Shown: one piece after another, positions 46,176 to 58,059 of the stretch
Layout of the letters: each line of letters begins with the position of its first letter
Position numbering within the stretch: position 1 is the stretch's first letter
Assembly (NCBI RefSeq): GCF_032452875.1
Contig: NC_083870.1
Location: forward strand, 8,060,001 to 8,124,000
Reading direction: 5' to 3'
Length of the DNA: 64,000 nt
Source of the DNA: Bos javanicus
Taxonomy: Eukaryota > Chordata > Mammalia > Artiodactyla > Bovidae
Notes under the pieces: model-generated
The model's input: the letters and a program-made list of their open reading frames with translations, nothing else
What the model was told of the DNA's origin: nothing
Database searches by the model: none
Made by a program: the position numbers and the translations under genes

Positions 46176-47439
46176 AGCTCTCCTTGGTCCTCGTGAAATC
46201 TCAGCCACCGGAGCTCCCAACCACCACCCCCCATCCCACCCTGTGCCCCCAGCCATGTCACACCCGAGACTGGACATTTGCTCCTGATGAGTGGTGACTT
46301 TGGTCTCTGGGGCGGTACGGCGGGCCCACCCATCTCGGACCAGGTCTGGCCCCCGTCTGGCACCCCGTTTCTGTCGTTGGCTTGCCTGCGTCCTCAGCCC
46401 ACCGCTGAGCCTGAGCAGCCTGCGGCACCGCGCACCAGTGTGGCTCGCCCGCTCACCCGCTACCCCGCCCAAATGAATGGAGTGCTCCCCCACCATCTTC
46501 CTCATGCCACAGCCCCATCACTGTCACGGCCTGCCCTCTGCCTTTCCCTCCAGACTCCAGGCTCGGCCCCATCCGCCTCCCCCCCCAACCCCGCCCCGCC
46601 ACCATCGCCCCGGAGCTCGGGCCACCCCTCGCACGTCCTGCCCTGGCCTGGCCTGCCCTGCCCTGAGGTTCACCAGTGCGGGCCTCCCTCCGGCTCCGCA
46701 GACCCACCCCGACCCCACGCCCACCCCTACCTCCCGCAGATCCGTCCCAGCCTCTCACATGGGCCTGGCAGGGCTTCGCCACCGCGCCCATGCTCCTGCA
46801 GAGGGCCTGCTCCAGTGGCCTGCCGATCTTTCGGCCAGGTTCCCGCGAGCCCCACCCATCCCTTCATGCTGGCCCTCCAGGAAGACTCCACCCAAGCACC
46901 CCTGGGCCTGCCTGCCAGCCCCTCGGCTCGCCGCCGCCCCCTCTCCCTGCGATGATCGCTCTGCCCAGGTCCCTGATCCACGTGGGGCGCCCACCAGCCA
47001 TGGCCCCAAGCACCTTCGTCCCATAGTCTCCCCCACGCACGCTGATGCCCACGGCCCCGGCAGGGGCCTCAAGGAAACCTCCTTTGGCCACGGCAAGCAC
47101 ACGTCGGGCCACGGGGGCTCCTTTCCCATAGGGGACAGGCGCCATCCCACCCGAGTGTGCCGCCCTCGCCGCACTTTGGTGCCCTTGGTCGGCCGTCCAC
47201 TTCCCCTCCGAAGGACACAGTCCTTGAACGGACGTGGAATGAAACCCTTTGGGGAAAGACGACCTCGAGATTGGCCCAAGGGGAGACTGTGGTGGGCGAT
47301 TACCCTCGGGGAGAGTTCCTAGGGGAAGACAATGACAGGTTGGCGAGAGGGATGGAGTGGATCCTGGATAGACAGTTGGATGAGAATGGGAAACTCGTAG
47401 ACGTCATAACTAGGGGAGGGGTGCGGGGAACAGGGCGCT
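46176..47439. other. GC-rich spacer of the array unit
   Basis: C-rich to about 47040 then mixed; no RNA gene or recognised repeat. Repeated with few changes at 55700-56962. Confidence 0.55.
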
Positions 47440-47524
47440 GTGCGTGTGTGTGTGTGTGGGTGGGTGTGTGGGTGTGTGTGTGTGTGTGTGTGGGTGGGTG
47501 GGTGGGTGGGTGTGGGTGTGCGCG
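47440..47524. repeat. TG/GTGGG microsatellite, unit 1
   Basis: Alternating tg runs mixed with gtgg repeats, ending in gcgcgcgc. Confidence 0.92.
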
Positions 47525-47819
47525 CGCCCCAGTGCCCACCTTTGGTTACGAGTGGGGGAGGGAGGCCTGGGGAAATCTTGCCTCAGTCCGGTAGGATTGA
47601 GAGCTGTGGTCAGGCAAGGGAAACACCCTGACGGTCGGGTTGTCCTCCCTGGCAGGCATCGCTGCCTCGAGCGCATCTGCCGCCTCCAGGCTGGTGGGCT
47701 AGCTTTGCCCAGCCGGGCCGGCCCGCCCCGCCCGGATCTGCGAGCTCTCTCACTTCCACTAAGCGGTGGTGGGATTCGAGGCACAGGTCCACATCCATCT
47801 TCACCCCTTTGCCTCGGGG

Positions 47820-48535
47820 ACAGCGAAGAAGAACTAAAGAGCCCCTTGAGGAAAGTGAAAGAGGAGAGTGAAAACGTTGGCTTCAAACTCAACATTCAGA
47901 CAACTAAGATCATGGCATCCCGTCCCATCACTTCATGGCAAATAGACGGGGAAAGAACGGAAAGCGGGAAAGACTTCATTTTGGGGGGCTGCCCCAAAGC
48001 ACTGCAGACGCCGGCCGCGCCGGCGAAATGAAAAGACGTTCGCTCCTTGGGAGAAAAGCTATGACCAACCTGGACAGCATGTCGCAAAGCAGAGACGAGG
48101 TCTGTGACGAGGGGCTGTCTCGGGAAAGCTACGGTTTCTCCAGCGGTCACGTACAGATGTGAGAGGTGGAGTATAAAGAAGGATGAGTGCCGAAGAATTG
48201 ATGCTTTTGGACTGCGGTGTTGGAGAAGACTCTTGAGAGTCCCTTGGACTGCGAGGAGACCCATCCCGTCCATCCTAGAGGAAATCAGTCCTGAATATTC
48301 ATTAGAAGGACTGAGGCTGAAGCCGAAACGCCAATCCTCTGGCCACCCGACCCGCAAAACTGATTCACGGGGAAAGACCCTGATGGAAGGCAGGAGGAGA
48401 CCGGGACGACCCGACAGAAGACGAGAGGCTTGGATGGCATCCCCGACTGGACGGACATGAGTTTGAGCAAGCCTCGAGAGTTGGTGATGGACAGGGAAGC
48501 CTGGCTGCTACAGTGCCCTGAGCGACTGAACTGAT
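47820..48535 (+). mobile_element. Old BovB LINE fragment, unit 1
   Basis: BovB ORF C-terminus recognisable as FKLNIQTTKIMASRPITSW (47880-47940) and RRIDAFGLRCWRRLLRVPW (48190-48250), with the ttggtgatggacaggga 3' part. It is more diverged and more GC-rich than the BovB copies in the left half of the window. Confidence 0.85.
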
Positions 48536-49134
48536 CCCGATGCCTCCCGGGCGCCGTGGTCCGCCTCTCAGAGCCCACTCAAGACCAGAACCCTCTTGGA
48601 GACACCAGCACCATACGGGAGTCACAGCCAGCCCGGGACCTGGCGCGCAGTGGCCAAGCCGCCCAGAGACGGGGCTGGCATGAGGGACATGGGAAGGCAG
48701 GCGTGTCCGTGGCCACTGGCCCCCACTCCCCGAGGCACAGCCCCTTCGCTCACCTTCGGCTGCGGCCACCGCCCCTGCCGCTGCTGGCCCCCGCTGGCGA
48801 CCACCACAGCTCGCGCCCCTACCCCCGCCCCTATCCCCACCCCGCCCTATCCCACCCCACCTCCTCACCCCACCCCCCGCGCCCCCCCCCCGCCCCCCAC
48901 AGCAGGAGAACCAACACAAGCCCAGGAGCATCACCGCCGCCACCAGGGCCAGCAGCCGCAGCCCCTCAGGAGGGAGGGAGGCGGGGGATGGGAGGCCTCA
49001 GGCCGGTCGTGGTGAAAGCGGCGCGAGGTTGCCACCGCGGCCAACAAAGGTTTGCCCCGGGGGACGGCGGAGGTGGCCTGAATCGTGCTTGGGCTGGAGG
49101 TGCAGGGTCCCGGGGGCCTCTGGCGCAGTGCTGA

Positions 49135-49397
49135 GCTGCTAGGTCGCGTCAGTCCTGTCCGACTCTGTGCGACCCCATAGACGGCAGCCCACCAGGCTCC
49201 CCCGTCCCTGGGATTCTCCAGGCAAGAACACTGGAGTGGCTTGCCATTTCCTTCTGCAATGCATGCAAGTGAAAAGTGAAAGTGAAGTCGCTCGGTCCTA
49301 TGGGACTTTTAGCGACCCCATGGTCTGCAGCCTCCCAGGCTCCTCCGTCCATGGGGTTTTCCAGGCAGGAGGACTGGAGTGGGTTGCCATTGCGTAG
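49135..49397 (-). mobile_element. Bov-A2 SINE in array, unit 2
   Basis: Reverse dimeric Bov-A2 with a gtgaaaagtgaaagtgaagtc linker near 49269, inserted 3' of tRNA-Glu. The matching place in unit 1 (about 39900) has no SINE. Confidence 0.9.
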
Positions 49398-49475
49398 GCT
49401 AAAAGGGTAAAGGTGGGAGGGTCGCCGGCGAGGATCCCGGCAGGTGGCAGGCCTCCGGAGAGGAAGAAGAAAGGC

Positions 49476-49547
49476 TTCCCTGACCGGGAATCGAACCCGG
49501 GCCGCGGCGGTGAGAGCGCCGAATCCTAACCACTAGACCACCAGGGA
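49476..49547 (-). tRNA. tRNA-Glu (CTC), unit 2
   Basis: Same 72-nt body as unit 1, base for base. The 3' flank differs: minus strand ctttcttcttcc, and the nearest TTTT (AAAA at 49401-49404) is about 71 bp away, just past the Bov-A2 insertion. Confidence 0.97.
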
Positions 49548-49848
49548 GCGTCGGGGCCAGGCCCTCGCCTGCTCCCGCTGAACCCAGCGCCTCCATGCCA
49601 CCCGCCCGCGCCACCTTGCCGCCCACACCCGGCCTTTGCAAGTCCAGCCGCCCGCCGGCCGCGTCAGTCCTCCTGCCTTGGCGTGCCGTCTTGCTTTCAG
49701 CCCCCTCAAAACACTGCGCGCGCCGCCGGCTTCTCGCACACACGCCAAAAGCCGCGGGCCAGCGGGCTGGCTCCCCGCTCCCAGCTCTCTCTCCCCCGCC
49801 ATCGCCCCTGCCGGGAGGGCGGTGCAGCTCAGCAAAAGGTCGGCCCGC

Positions 49849-49920
49849 TGCGTTGGCCGGGAATCGAACCCGGGTCAACTGCTTGGAAGGCAGCTATGCT
49901 CACCACTATACCACCAACGC
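49849..49920 (-). tRNA. tRNA-Gly (TCC), unit 2
   Basis: Body identical to the unit 1 copy; terminator AAAA at 49834-49837 on the plus strand. Confidence 0.97.
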
Positions 49921-49977
49921 TACACAGCCCGGGCGGCCGCCGGACGCCGGCCCCGGGATCGCCCCAGCATAATCTAG

Positions 49978-50042
49978 CCGCCGCCGCCGCCGCCGCCGCC
50001 GCCCCTGCCGCCCCTGCCGCCCCTGCCGCCCCTGCCGCCACC
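49978..50042. repeat. CCG and CCCTGCCGC minisatellite, unit 2
   Basis: A (CCG)n run followed by about four cccctgccg-type repeats. Unit 1 has only a short ctgccgccgcctccgc here (40488-40503). Confidence 0.92.
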
Positions 50043-50714
50043 GCCTCCGCATCCCTGCCCCGACGCCCCGTCAGCCGGAGGCTCTGCGCCGCCGTCGGCG
50101 CCACCAGCAGCCGCGCGGCGCCCCATGCGCGTCGGCGCTACGCCGTTGCCGTGGTCCACCGGCCCGACGGCCTTGCGGCCCTGCGGCCCTTCGCTCCCCG
50201 CCGCGGCCCGCGAACGCCTCCGCCCTCACCTCCGGCGGGCAACGCGGGGCACGCAGCTTCCCGCACCCAGCTGGCCAAAGCCCTTCTCCACCGGGCGCTG
50301 GGCGCGCCCACTTCCCACGACGACTTGGGGACACGGGACCCAGCTGCCTGCACGCGTCGCGGCGCTGTGCCGAGCCGCACGGCGGGGGCGTCGCGAGCCT
50401 AGGAGCCCACTGAGGCGGCCAGTGGGAGTGGGTGCGTGGGCGGCCGGGCGGCCCCGCGGGCCGCAAGCTCCGGCTCTGGTCGGGCAAGGCCGTGGGGTGG
50501 CCAAGGAGGCCCTCGCTCGGCCGTGGCGACCGTGCGCCCGGCGACCACAAAGGGCTCGGGCTGGAGGCCCGCACGGGGAGAGGGGGTCGACGGTGGCTAG
50601 GCCGCGCACCGCGCCCTGGCGCCTCGCCCAAAGGCGGCGGGACCAGACGAAGGGCCTCTGGGGGCCTGGCGGCAGGACAGAGAGCGACCGCGGCCACCAA
50701 AAAGGGTGTGTGGC

Positions 50715-50786
50715 CTCCCCGTCGGGGAATCGAACCCCGGTCTCCCGCGTGACAGGCGGGGATACTCACCACTATACTAACGAGGA
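50715..50786 (-). tRNA. tRNA-Asp (GTC), unit 2
   Basis: Body identical to the unit 1 copy; terminator A5 at 50699-50703. Confidence 0.97.
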
Positions 50787-51220
50787 CGGCGGCGACCGTC
50801 CTACCGCCCGGCCGCTCACGGGCTCTCGGGCTGCCTGCCGACGCGACCCCTGCCCAGCACGGGCCCCCGGCCACCGCGGGTCCCGACCCAACCGCGCACC
50901 CAACCCACCGCCTCGCTCACAGCGGCAGCCCGCCACCCCGACAGGGCCCCGGACCCCCGCGGCACTGGACACTCCCCAGGGCGCGCCGCCTCTTGCCTCC
51001 CACGCGGGCATTCCGCCGGGAGAAGGGGGCCCGAGAAGGCAAGCGAGGCTGCGAGGACACGGTGGGCGCGCGCCGGCCGGCGTCGGGCCAGGAGAGGCGC
51101 GGCTGGGGAGGGGCCGGCCCGCCCACGGCCCGGCTGGGTCCGGGGCGCGGCCAGCCGCCGAGCCAGGCGCCTCGGCCGGCCGCCGCGCGCCGGCTCCGTC
51201 GACACCCACCCCGGACGGCC

Positions 51221-51221
51221 G

Positions 51222-51256
<35 letters not shown>
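51221..51256. repeat. (GCCT)9 microsatellite, unit 2
   Basis: Nine perfect GCCT repeats just upstream of tRNA-Leu. Unit 1 has an interrupted short version near 41691-41711. Confidence 0.95.
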
Positions 51257-51356
51257 AGCGCGGCGGGGCGCGGCGCGCGGCCCGCCAAGGGCGCCGGGGC
51301 TCGCGCCGCGTCGGGTCCCAGCCAGGCGAGCGGCCACGCGCCCAGCCAGGCCCGCC

Positions 51357-51439
51357 GTCAGGATGGCCGAGCGGTCTAAGGCGCTGCGTTCAGGTCGCAG
51401 TCTCCCCTGGAGGCGTGGGTTCGAATCCCACTCCTGACA
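51357..51439 (+). tRNA. tRNA-Leu (CAG), unit 2
   Basis: Body identical to the unit 1 copy; TTTT at 51448-51451. Confidence 0.97.
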
Positions 51440-51890
51440 AGCCAGCCTTTTGGCCCGCCGGACAAACGCGCCCGTCCTCCCCGCGCCACTGCCTTGCTCC
51501 ACACACGCGCCGCCTCCCGCCACCTGCACCCCCACCCCAGGAACCTTCAGTCCTCCTCAGCGCATCTTTCCTCCCCAGCTGGCTGCAGCTGCAGCTGCTG
51601 GTTTTCCTGCCTCCCCGCCTCCCCCTCGCCCACCCTCGCCCACCCTCCCACTCCCACGGCCCCGCCCCGCCCCCGGCCGCACCGAAGCACGCAGCCCCGC
51701 GGCGGCTGGCAAGGCCTCCTCGCGTCGCCGGCGCTCCGACTTCTGCCGGGGAACGGCCAACTCGCTCTCGCAGCCTTGCTTCCACGTCCGCCCCCGGCCG
51801 CTCTCCCTCCGGCCGGCACCCTGTCCTCCGCACCCGCCCCGCCGGCCCGCCTGCGCTCCCCAGTCACACCGAGGCGGCCGAGCCCCCGCC

Positions 51891-51912
51891 TTGCCCGCCA
51901 GGGGGTGCTGCG
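51891..51912 (+). promoter_or_regulatory. CTCF-like motif, unit 2
   Basis: Reads gcccgccagggggtgctg, close to the vertebrate CTCF core CCACCAGGGGGCGC with A-to-G and C-to-T changes. It lies between tRNA-Leu and tRNA-Gly-GCC. Confidence 0.5.
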
Positions 51913-52708
51913 TGCCCTCGACGCTTCTGCGCCTTGCGGCCTTGGCCGCGCCACACCTGCCTGCCGCCCGCCAGGGACACGTGCCTCCCAGCCTTCCTGC
52001 TGGCCAGCGAACACCGGTCTTCCTGGCACCAGTCCGTCCCGGGAAGGGTGCTCCTCTGGGGAGGGAGCAGAAGCCCTACGTGCCCGTGCAGCCCGCCCAC
52101 CGGCGCCCGGCCGGCGCCCCCGGCCTTCCCGGGGGAAGCCGCTGCCCGGGCCGGAGCCAAGCCCTTCCAGAGCGCGCTCCCTGCCTCAGCCGGCAGTCCC
52201 CGAGCCAGGAGCCGCTCTGCCAAAGGGCCCCTCCTCACCAGCACCACCACCCCGTCAGAGCCGGACCTCGGGCGCGCGGTCCGCCAGAGCGCACGAGCCG
52301 GCCTCACACGCCTTTGGGTCGGGACCCGGCGTTCGCTGAGAGGAACGTCGGCGCGCGGCAGCAGCGACCACGCAGCGCCTGCGCCTGCACCTGACAGGGA
52401 TCTCGGCGCCGGGCGGGAGGCGTCGGCTCCCGGCCCCCTCGGGCGACACCGACAGGGTCGCGGCGGCCGTGGTCGGCGCAGAAGGCGCGCGACGGGCCGA
52501 GTGGAACCCTCCGGGAGCGCCGCGCCCTGTGGTCCTGCACGTGCCCGGATCCTGGCTTTCAGGTCGCCCCCTCTCCCCGCTCCCCACCGTCGTCTCCTGC
52601 TCCGATGGAGCAGATAGATGCCGACGGGCGAGCAGTGAGCAGTGAGCAGTGCCGGGCGGGTGGCGGTCAGCGCCTCTGGGGCAGCGTCGGGCGGCGTTGG
52701 CCATCGGT

Positions 52709-52779
52709 GCATGGGTGGTTCAGTGGTAGAATTCTCGCCTGCCACGCGGGAGGCCCGGGTTCGATTCCCGGCCCATGCA
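52709..52779 (+). tRNA. tRNA-Gly (GCC), unit 2
   Basis: Body identical to the unit 1 copy; TTTT at 52794-52797. Confidence 0.97.
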
Positions 52780-53764
52780 GCCACAGCGTCCCCTTTTGGT
52801 CCCGCAGTGCAGCCCCAGAGCCCAGCTAGGTCTGCCGGCTGAAAGGCGCTCCAGGCAGCGCTCCTGCAACCGCTGGCTGCTACCTGCCGCCCGCTGCCTC
52901 TCCCGCGCAGACGCCCACCACCCCGCCCCACCCCACCCCACCCAGAAAAGGCCCTGCTGCCAAGCCTCCGTGGCCCCAAGCCCTGCGGGCTCAGCCGCCC
53001 GTGCGTCCAGGCGCCTTTCTTGTGTTTGCTCGCTTCCTCACCCGGACCCAGCCGGGGGCTCAGGGATTGCACTTGGAAGGAATAGCCCACGGCTGGCAGC
53101 CGCCCGCACCACCTCTTCAAGACCTTTCACCACGTCCGTCTCCAAGCTCCCTGCCTCACTCTCCCCACACTCCGAGAATCAATCACACTACGTTTGCACA
53201 GCCAGGAGCAAGGATGTTGCCACATCTGGCAAGCATACCTCCCTTTCGCCTGGAGGGTCCCTGGACCAGCGTCTTGCAGGAGGAGTTCCAAAGAAGTCCA
53301 CCAGCTCCCGTCCCTCGGCAGAAATGGGTCTCCAACAGGGACGGCCTCACCGCCTCAAACACCACCCCAAACACCACCCCATGCCCCTGAAACCCTGTTG
53401 CGCGCCTCACCTCAGCATCAGCCCTGCCCCAAGAGCACCACCACCTCAGCCTGCACCCTCACCGTGCCCCTACTTCCCCAAACGCAACCCCCATCCCACC
53501 CCCACCCGGCTCCCCACCTCCACCATTTGCACACCACCCCCCCCAACGCCCAGGTCCTCCCTGAGCCATTCCAAATCCCAGGCTGTCCAGGAACCTGCCT
53601 TTGCATTTGGCGCACTGGCCTGCCTCCCCCCACCCCCTACCCCAGGCCAGGGCCTGCTCCTCCTTCTGCTTCTTCCAACACGAGGAGAACTGCTTTACAG
53701 TCCTGGGTTAGTCTCAGGTGCTCGGCAAAGTGATTCAGTCCCCTGTTCTTTTCCAGGGGATTTT

Positions 53765-55700
53765 CCAGTGTAGGTTAAGGCGAGACACGAATACAGTTGT
53801 CATGCTACAGAGGAAAGCTCTGTTGCTCATCGACTGTAAGTACAGTATTTCCTATCTCTTGATCCGACTCCAACTTCGTCCCTCCCCTGCCTTTCCCCTT
53901 GGCTAGCCCTATGCACGTTCTCTCCGTCTCCAGGTCGGTTTCCCCTTTGCACATAGATTCACTGGTATTCGTTGTTCGAGTCCACAGAGCTTTGTCCCTC
54001 TCTACCCGACTCACTTCAGTCAGCGGACCCTTCTGTGGGTCCGTGCGGCGTTGCGGCCCATGGCGATGGCCGCTGCTACTTGACGGCTGCGTCATATTCC
54101 ACGGTACGTATTTGCCTCACCTTCTCGTGCCGGCCACGGGTCGACGGGCACGTGAGCGTTTCCCACGTCTCGGCTACGGCACCGAGGGCTGCGATGACCC
54201 TGGGGGATGCCCGCCTCTCTTCCCATTGGGCGTGTTGTCTTTTCCCGATGAGTAGCCGGGATTGGGTCTGCTGGATCATCATGTGAGCTCTTCTTTGTCC
54301 TACTGTTGGACCGATCCTCGACGGATTGACTTCCCCGGAGTGGCAGTTGTTGTTCTGGAAGTGTACAACTACAGCCTGGTGCCCGTGTCTGCTGTACAAC
54401 GTTGTGATTCACACCTGTGCGTGTAGGATGAGGGTTTCAGATCGGTTTCCGTTACAGGTGGTGACAGGATATGGGATCTCATTCCCTGTAGTATCCCGTG
54501 TCTCCTTGTTGCTCCTCTCCTTTCTACGCAGTACTGGTACGGTACATCCGTTGAGCCCGGCTCCTCATCCATCCCTCCGTCCGTGACTCTGCCCTTGGGA
54601 AGCCCGAGGCTGCTTTCCCGAGTCTGAGAGTCTGTCGCTGGTTGCCACAGGGGTGAATTTGTACAACACTTAAGATTCCGCCCATCTGTGACCCTGCCTG
54701 TTTGACTTCCCTCACCAAGGGTAATATTCTGCAGCTCCAGCTTCCGCTGCTGCTGCCAGTGACACTATTGGACTCGCGTGGATGGCTCAGTGCCATCCCA
54801 TTCTCTCCCTGTCTCTGGTATGGCACCTATGTGGGTGAGCCGTTGGGGATGGGCACTAGGGTTTCCTCCACGTCTCGGCTTCGGCAAACGGCGCTGCTAC
54901 GACCGTGGGGTTTGCACGTGTCTTTCCGAATGAAGAGTTGCGGCTCTCACGGGTATGTACCCAGGGTGGGATTGGGACAGCTCGCCTGTTTCCCGCCGAC
55001 TTACTTGCCTGTTGATTTCGTTTCTTCTGCAAAGCCGACTCCAGTGTCGGAGTCACGGTTGTTGCTCAAGTACAGTGGGTTTCCAATATTGTGCTCGTTT
55101 CCGGTGGACCGCAAAGTGCTTCTGTTTCCCGTGTACAGATTTTGGATTTCATGTATGTTTTCAGATTCTTGTCCACTCGAGGGGATTCCAGGGTACTGAC
55201 GCTTATTCCCTGTGTTGAACTGGATCACCTTGGCGCTTCTCCCTTTATCCAGGGTCCTGCGAATCTGTTCGTCCCAGCTGCACACGCATCCCTCCAGCGC
55301 TGCCTTTCCGCTGGCGTTCCCCTGAGGTGGCTTTCTGCGTGAGTGGGTTTCTCCTCGGCAAATAGCTCCGTTTTGTATTCTTTCACACGTTCCACATGCC
55401 TTTGTCCAACGCGGTCTGACGTGCTTCACCAAGTGTAAGAGTCTCTAGGTCCATCATTGCTTGTGACAAGTGGCAACACTGGACTTATTTCTTTATGACT
55501 GAGTGATGGTTCCATGCTACATCTGTGCCACCTCTTCTCGGGCCCGCCACGTGTGGATGGGCGCTGGGGTTTGCTCCGTGTCTTGGCCATGGCAAACAGT
55601 GTCGCCGTGTCCGTGGCGGTGTGGGCACCCTCAGGCCTCCCCGAGGTTTGCCCTCTGCGGGTGTGTACCCTGGAGGGACGGCTGTGCTCGGTCACGTGGG
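53765..55700 (-). mobile_element. Three decayed L1 3' ends in tandem, unit 2
   Basis: Nearly identical to the unit 1 block; observed changes are single bases such as at 54002, 54829 and 54981. Confidence 0.8.
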
Positions 55701-56962
55701 AGCTCTCCTTGGTCCTCGTGAAATCTCAGCCACCGGAGCTCCCAACCACCACCCCCCATCCCACCCTGTGCCCCCAGCCATGTCACACCCGAGACTGGAC
55801 ATTTGCTCCTGATGAGTGGTGACTTTGGTCTCTGGGGCGGTACGGCGGGCCCACCCATCTCGGACCAGGTCTGGCCCCCGTCTGGCACCCCGTTTCTGTC
55901 GTTGGCTTGCCTGCGTCCTCAGCCCACCGCTGAGCCTGAGCAGCCTGCGGCACCGCGCACCAGTGTGGCTCGCCCGCTCACCCGCTACCCCGCCCAAATG
56001 AATGGAGTGCTCCCCCACCATCTTCCTCATGCCACAGCCCCATCACTGTCACGGCCTGCCCTCTGCCTTTCCCTCCAGACTCCAGGCTCGGCCCCATCCG
56101 CCTCCCCCCCACCCCCCGCCCCGCCACCATCGCCCCGGAGCTCGGGCCACCCCTCCCACGTCCTGCCCTGGCCTGGCCTGCCCTGCCCTGAGGTTCACCA
56201 GTGCGGGCCTCCCTCCGGCTCCGCAGACCCACCCCGACCCCACGCCCACCCCTACCTCCCGCAGATCCGTCCCAGCCTCTCACATGGGCCTGGCAGGGCT
56301 TCGCCACCGCGCCCATGCTCCTGCAGAGGGCCTGCTCCAGTGGCCTGCCGATCTTTCGGCCAGGTTCCCTCGAGCCCCACCCATCCCTTCATGCTGGCCC
56401 TCCAGGAAGACTCCACCCAAGCACCCCTGGGCCTGCCTGCCAGCCCCTCGGCTCGCCGCCGCCCCCTCTCCCTGCGATGATCGCTCTGCCCAGGTCCCTG
56501 ATCCACGTGGGGCGCCCACCAGCCATGGCCCCAAGCACCTTCGTCCCATAGTCTCCCCCACGCACGCTGATGCCCACGGCCCCGGCAGGGGCCTCAAGGA
56601 AACCTCCTTTGGCCACGGCAAGCACACGTCGGGCCACGGGGGCTCCTTTCCCATAGGGGACAGGCGCCATCCCACCCGAGTGTGCCGCCCTCGCCGCACT
56701 TTGGTGCCCTTGGTCGGCCGTCCACTTCCCCTCCGAAGGACACAGTCCTTGAACGGACGTGGAATGAAACCCTTTGGGGAAAGACGACCTCGAGATTGGC
56801 CCAAGGGGAGACTGTGGTGGGCGATTACCCTCGGGGAGAGTTCCTAGGGGAAGACAATGACAGGTTGGCGAGAGGGATGGAGTGGATCCTGGATAGACAG
56901 TTGGATGAGAATGGGAAACTCGTAGACGTCATAACTAGGGGAGGGGTGCGGGGAACAGGGCG

Positions 56963-57051
56963 CTGTGCGTGTGTGTGTGTGTGGGTGGGTGTGTGGGTGT
57001 GTGTGTGTGTGTGTGTGGTGGGTGGGTGGGTGGGTGTGGGTGTGCGCGCGC
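56963..57051. repeat. TG/GTGGG microsatellite, unit 2
   Basis: Same locus as 47440 with a slightly different repeat count (one GTGG block shorter or rearranged). Confidence 0.92.
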
Positions 57052-57343
57052 CCCAGTGCCCACCTTTGGTTACGAGTGGGGGAGGGAGGCCTGGGGAAAT
57101 CTTGCCTCAGTCCGGTAGGATTGAGAGCTGTGGTCAGGCAAGGGAAACACCCTGACGGTCGGGTTGTCCTCCCTGGCAGGCATCGCTGCCTCGAGCGCAT
57201 CTGCCGCCTCCAGGCTGGTGGGCTAGCTTTGCCCAGCCGGGCCGGCCCGCCCCGCCCGGATCTGCGAGCTCTCTCACTTCCACTAAGCGGTGGTGGGATT
57301 CGAGGCACAGGTCCACATCCATCTTCACCCCTTTGCCTCGGGG

Positions 57344-58059
57344 ACAGCGAAGAAGAACTAAAGAGCCCCTTGAGGAAAGTGAAAGAGGAGAGTGAAAACG
57401 TTGGCTTCAAACTCAACATTCAGACAACTAAGATCATGGCATCCCGTCCCATCACTTCATGGCAAATAGACGGGGAAAGAACGGAAAGCGGGAAAGACTT
57501 CATTTTGGGGGCTGCCCCAAAGCACTGCAGACGCCGGCCGCGCCGGCGAAATGAAAAGACGTTCGCTCCTTGGGAGAAAAGCTATGACCAACCTGGACAG
57601 CATGTCGCAAAGCAGAGACGAGGTCTGTGACGAGGGGCTGTCTCGGGAAAGCTACGGTTTCTCCAGCGGTCACGTACAGATGTGAGAGGTGGAGTATAAA
57701 GAAGGATGAGTGCCGAAGAATTGATGCTTTTGGACTGCGGTGTTGGAGAAGACTCTTGAGAGTCCCTTGGACTGCGAGGAGACCCATCCCGTCCATCCTA
57801 GAGGAAATCAGTCCTGAATATTCATTAGAAGGACTGAGGCTGAAGCCGAAACGCCAATCCTCTGGCCACCCGACCCGCAAAACTGATTCACGGGGAAAGA
57901 CCCTGATGGAAGGCAGGAGGAGACCGGGACGACCCGACAGAAGACGAGAGGCTTGGATGGCATCCCCGACTGGACGGACATGAGTTTGAGCAAGCCTCGA
58001 GAGTTGGTGATGGACAGGGAAGCCTGGCTGCTACAGTGCCCTGAGCGACTGAACTGATC
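57344..58059 (+). mobile_element. Old BovB LINE fragment, unit 2
   Basis: Copy of the unit 1 fragment; one fewer G at about 57510 shifts the frame relative to unit 1. Confidence 0.85.

Larger units (their letters stand above)
39590..48753 (+). repeat. tRNA array unit 1 (edge unit, 9164 bp)
   Basis: First complete unit of the tandem array, with limits set at the cttcggctgc boundary shared with 48754 and 58277. It carries tRNA-Glu-CTC, Gly-TCC, Asp-GTC, Leu-CAG and Gly-GCC, then C-rich sequence (43250-44240), three reverse L1 relics, C/G-rich sequence (46176-47430), a microsatellite and an old BovB. Bases 39,590 to about 43,100 differ often from units 2 and 3, while 43,100-48,753 is nearly identical to 52,630-58,276. 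It lacks the Bov-A2 and CCG repeats found in later units. Confidence 0.92.
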
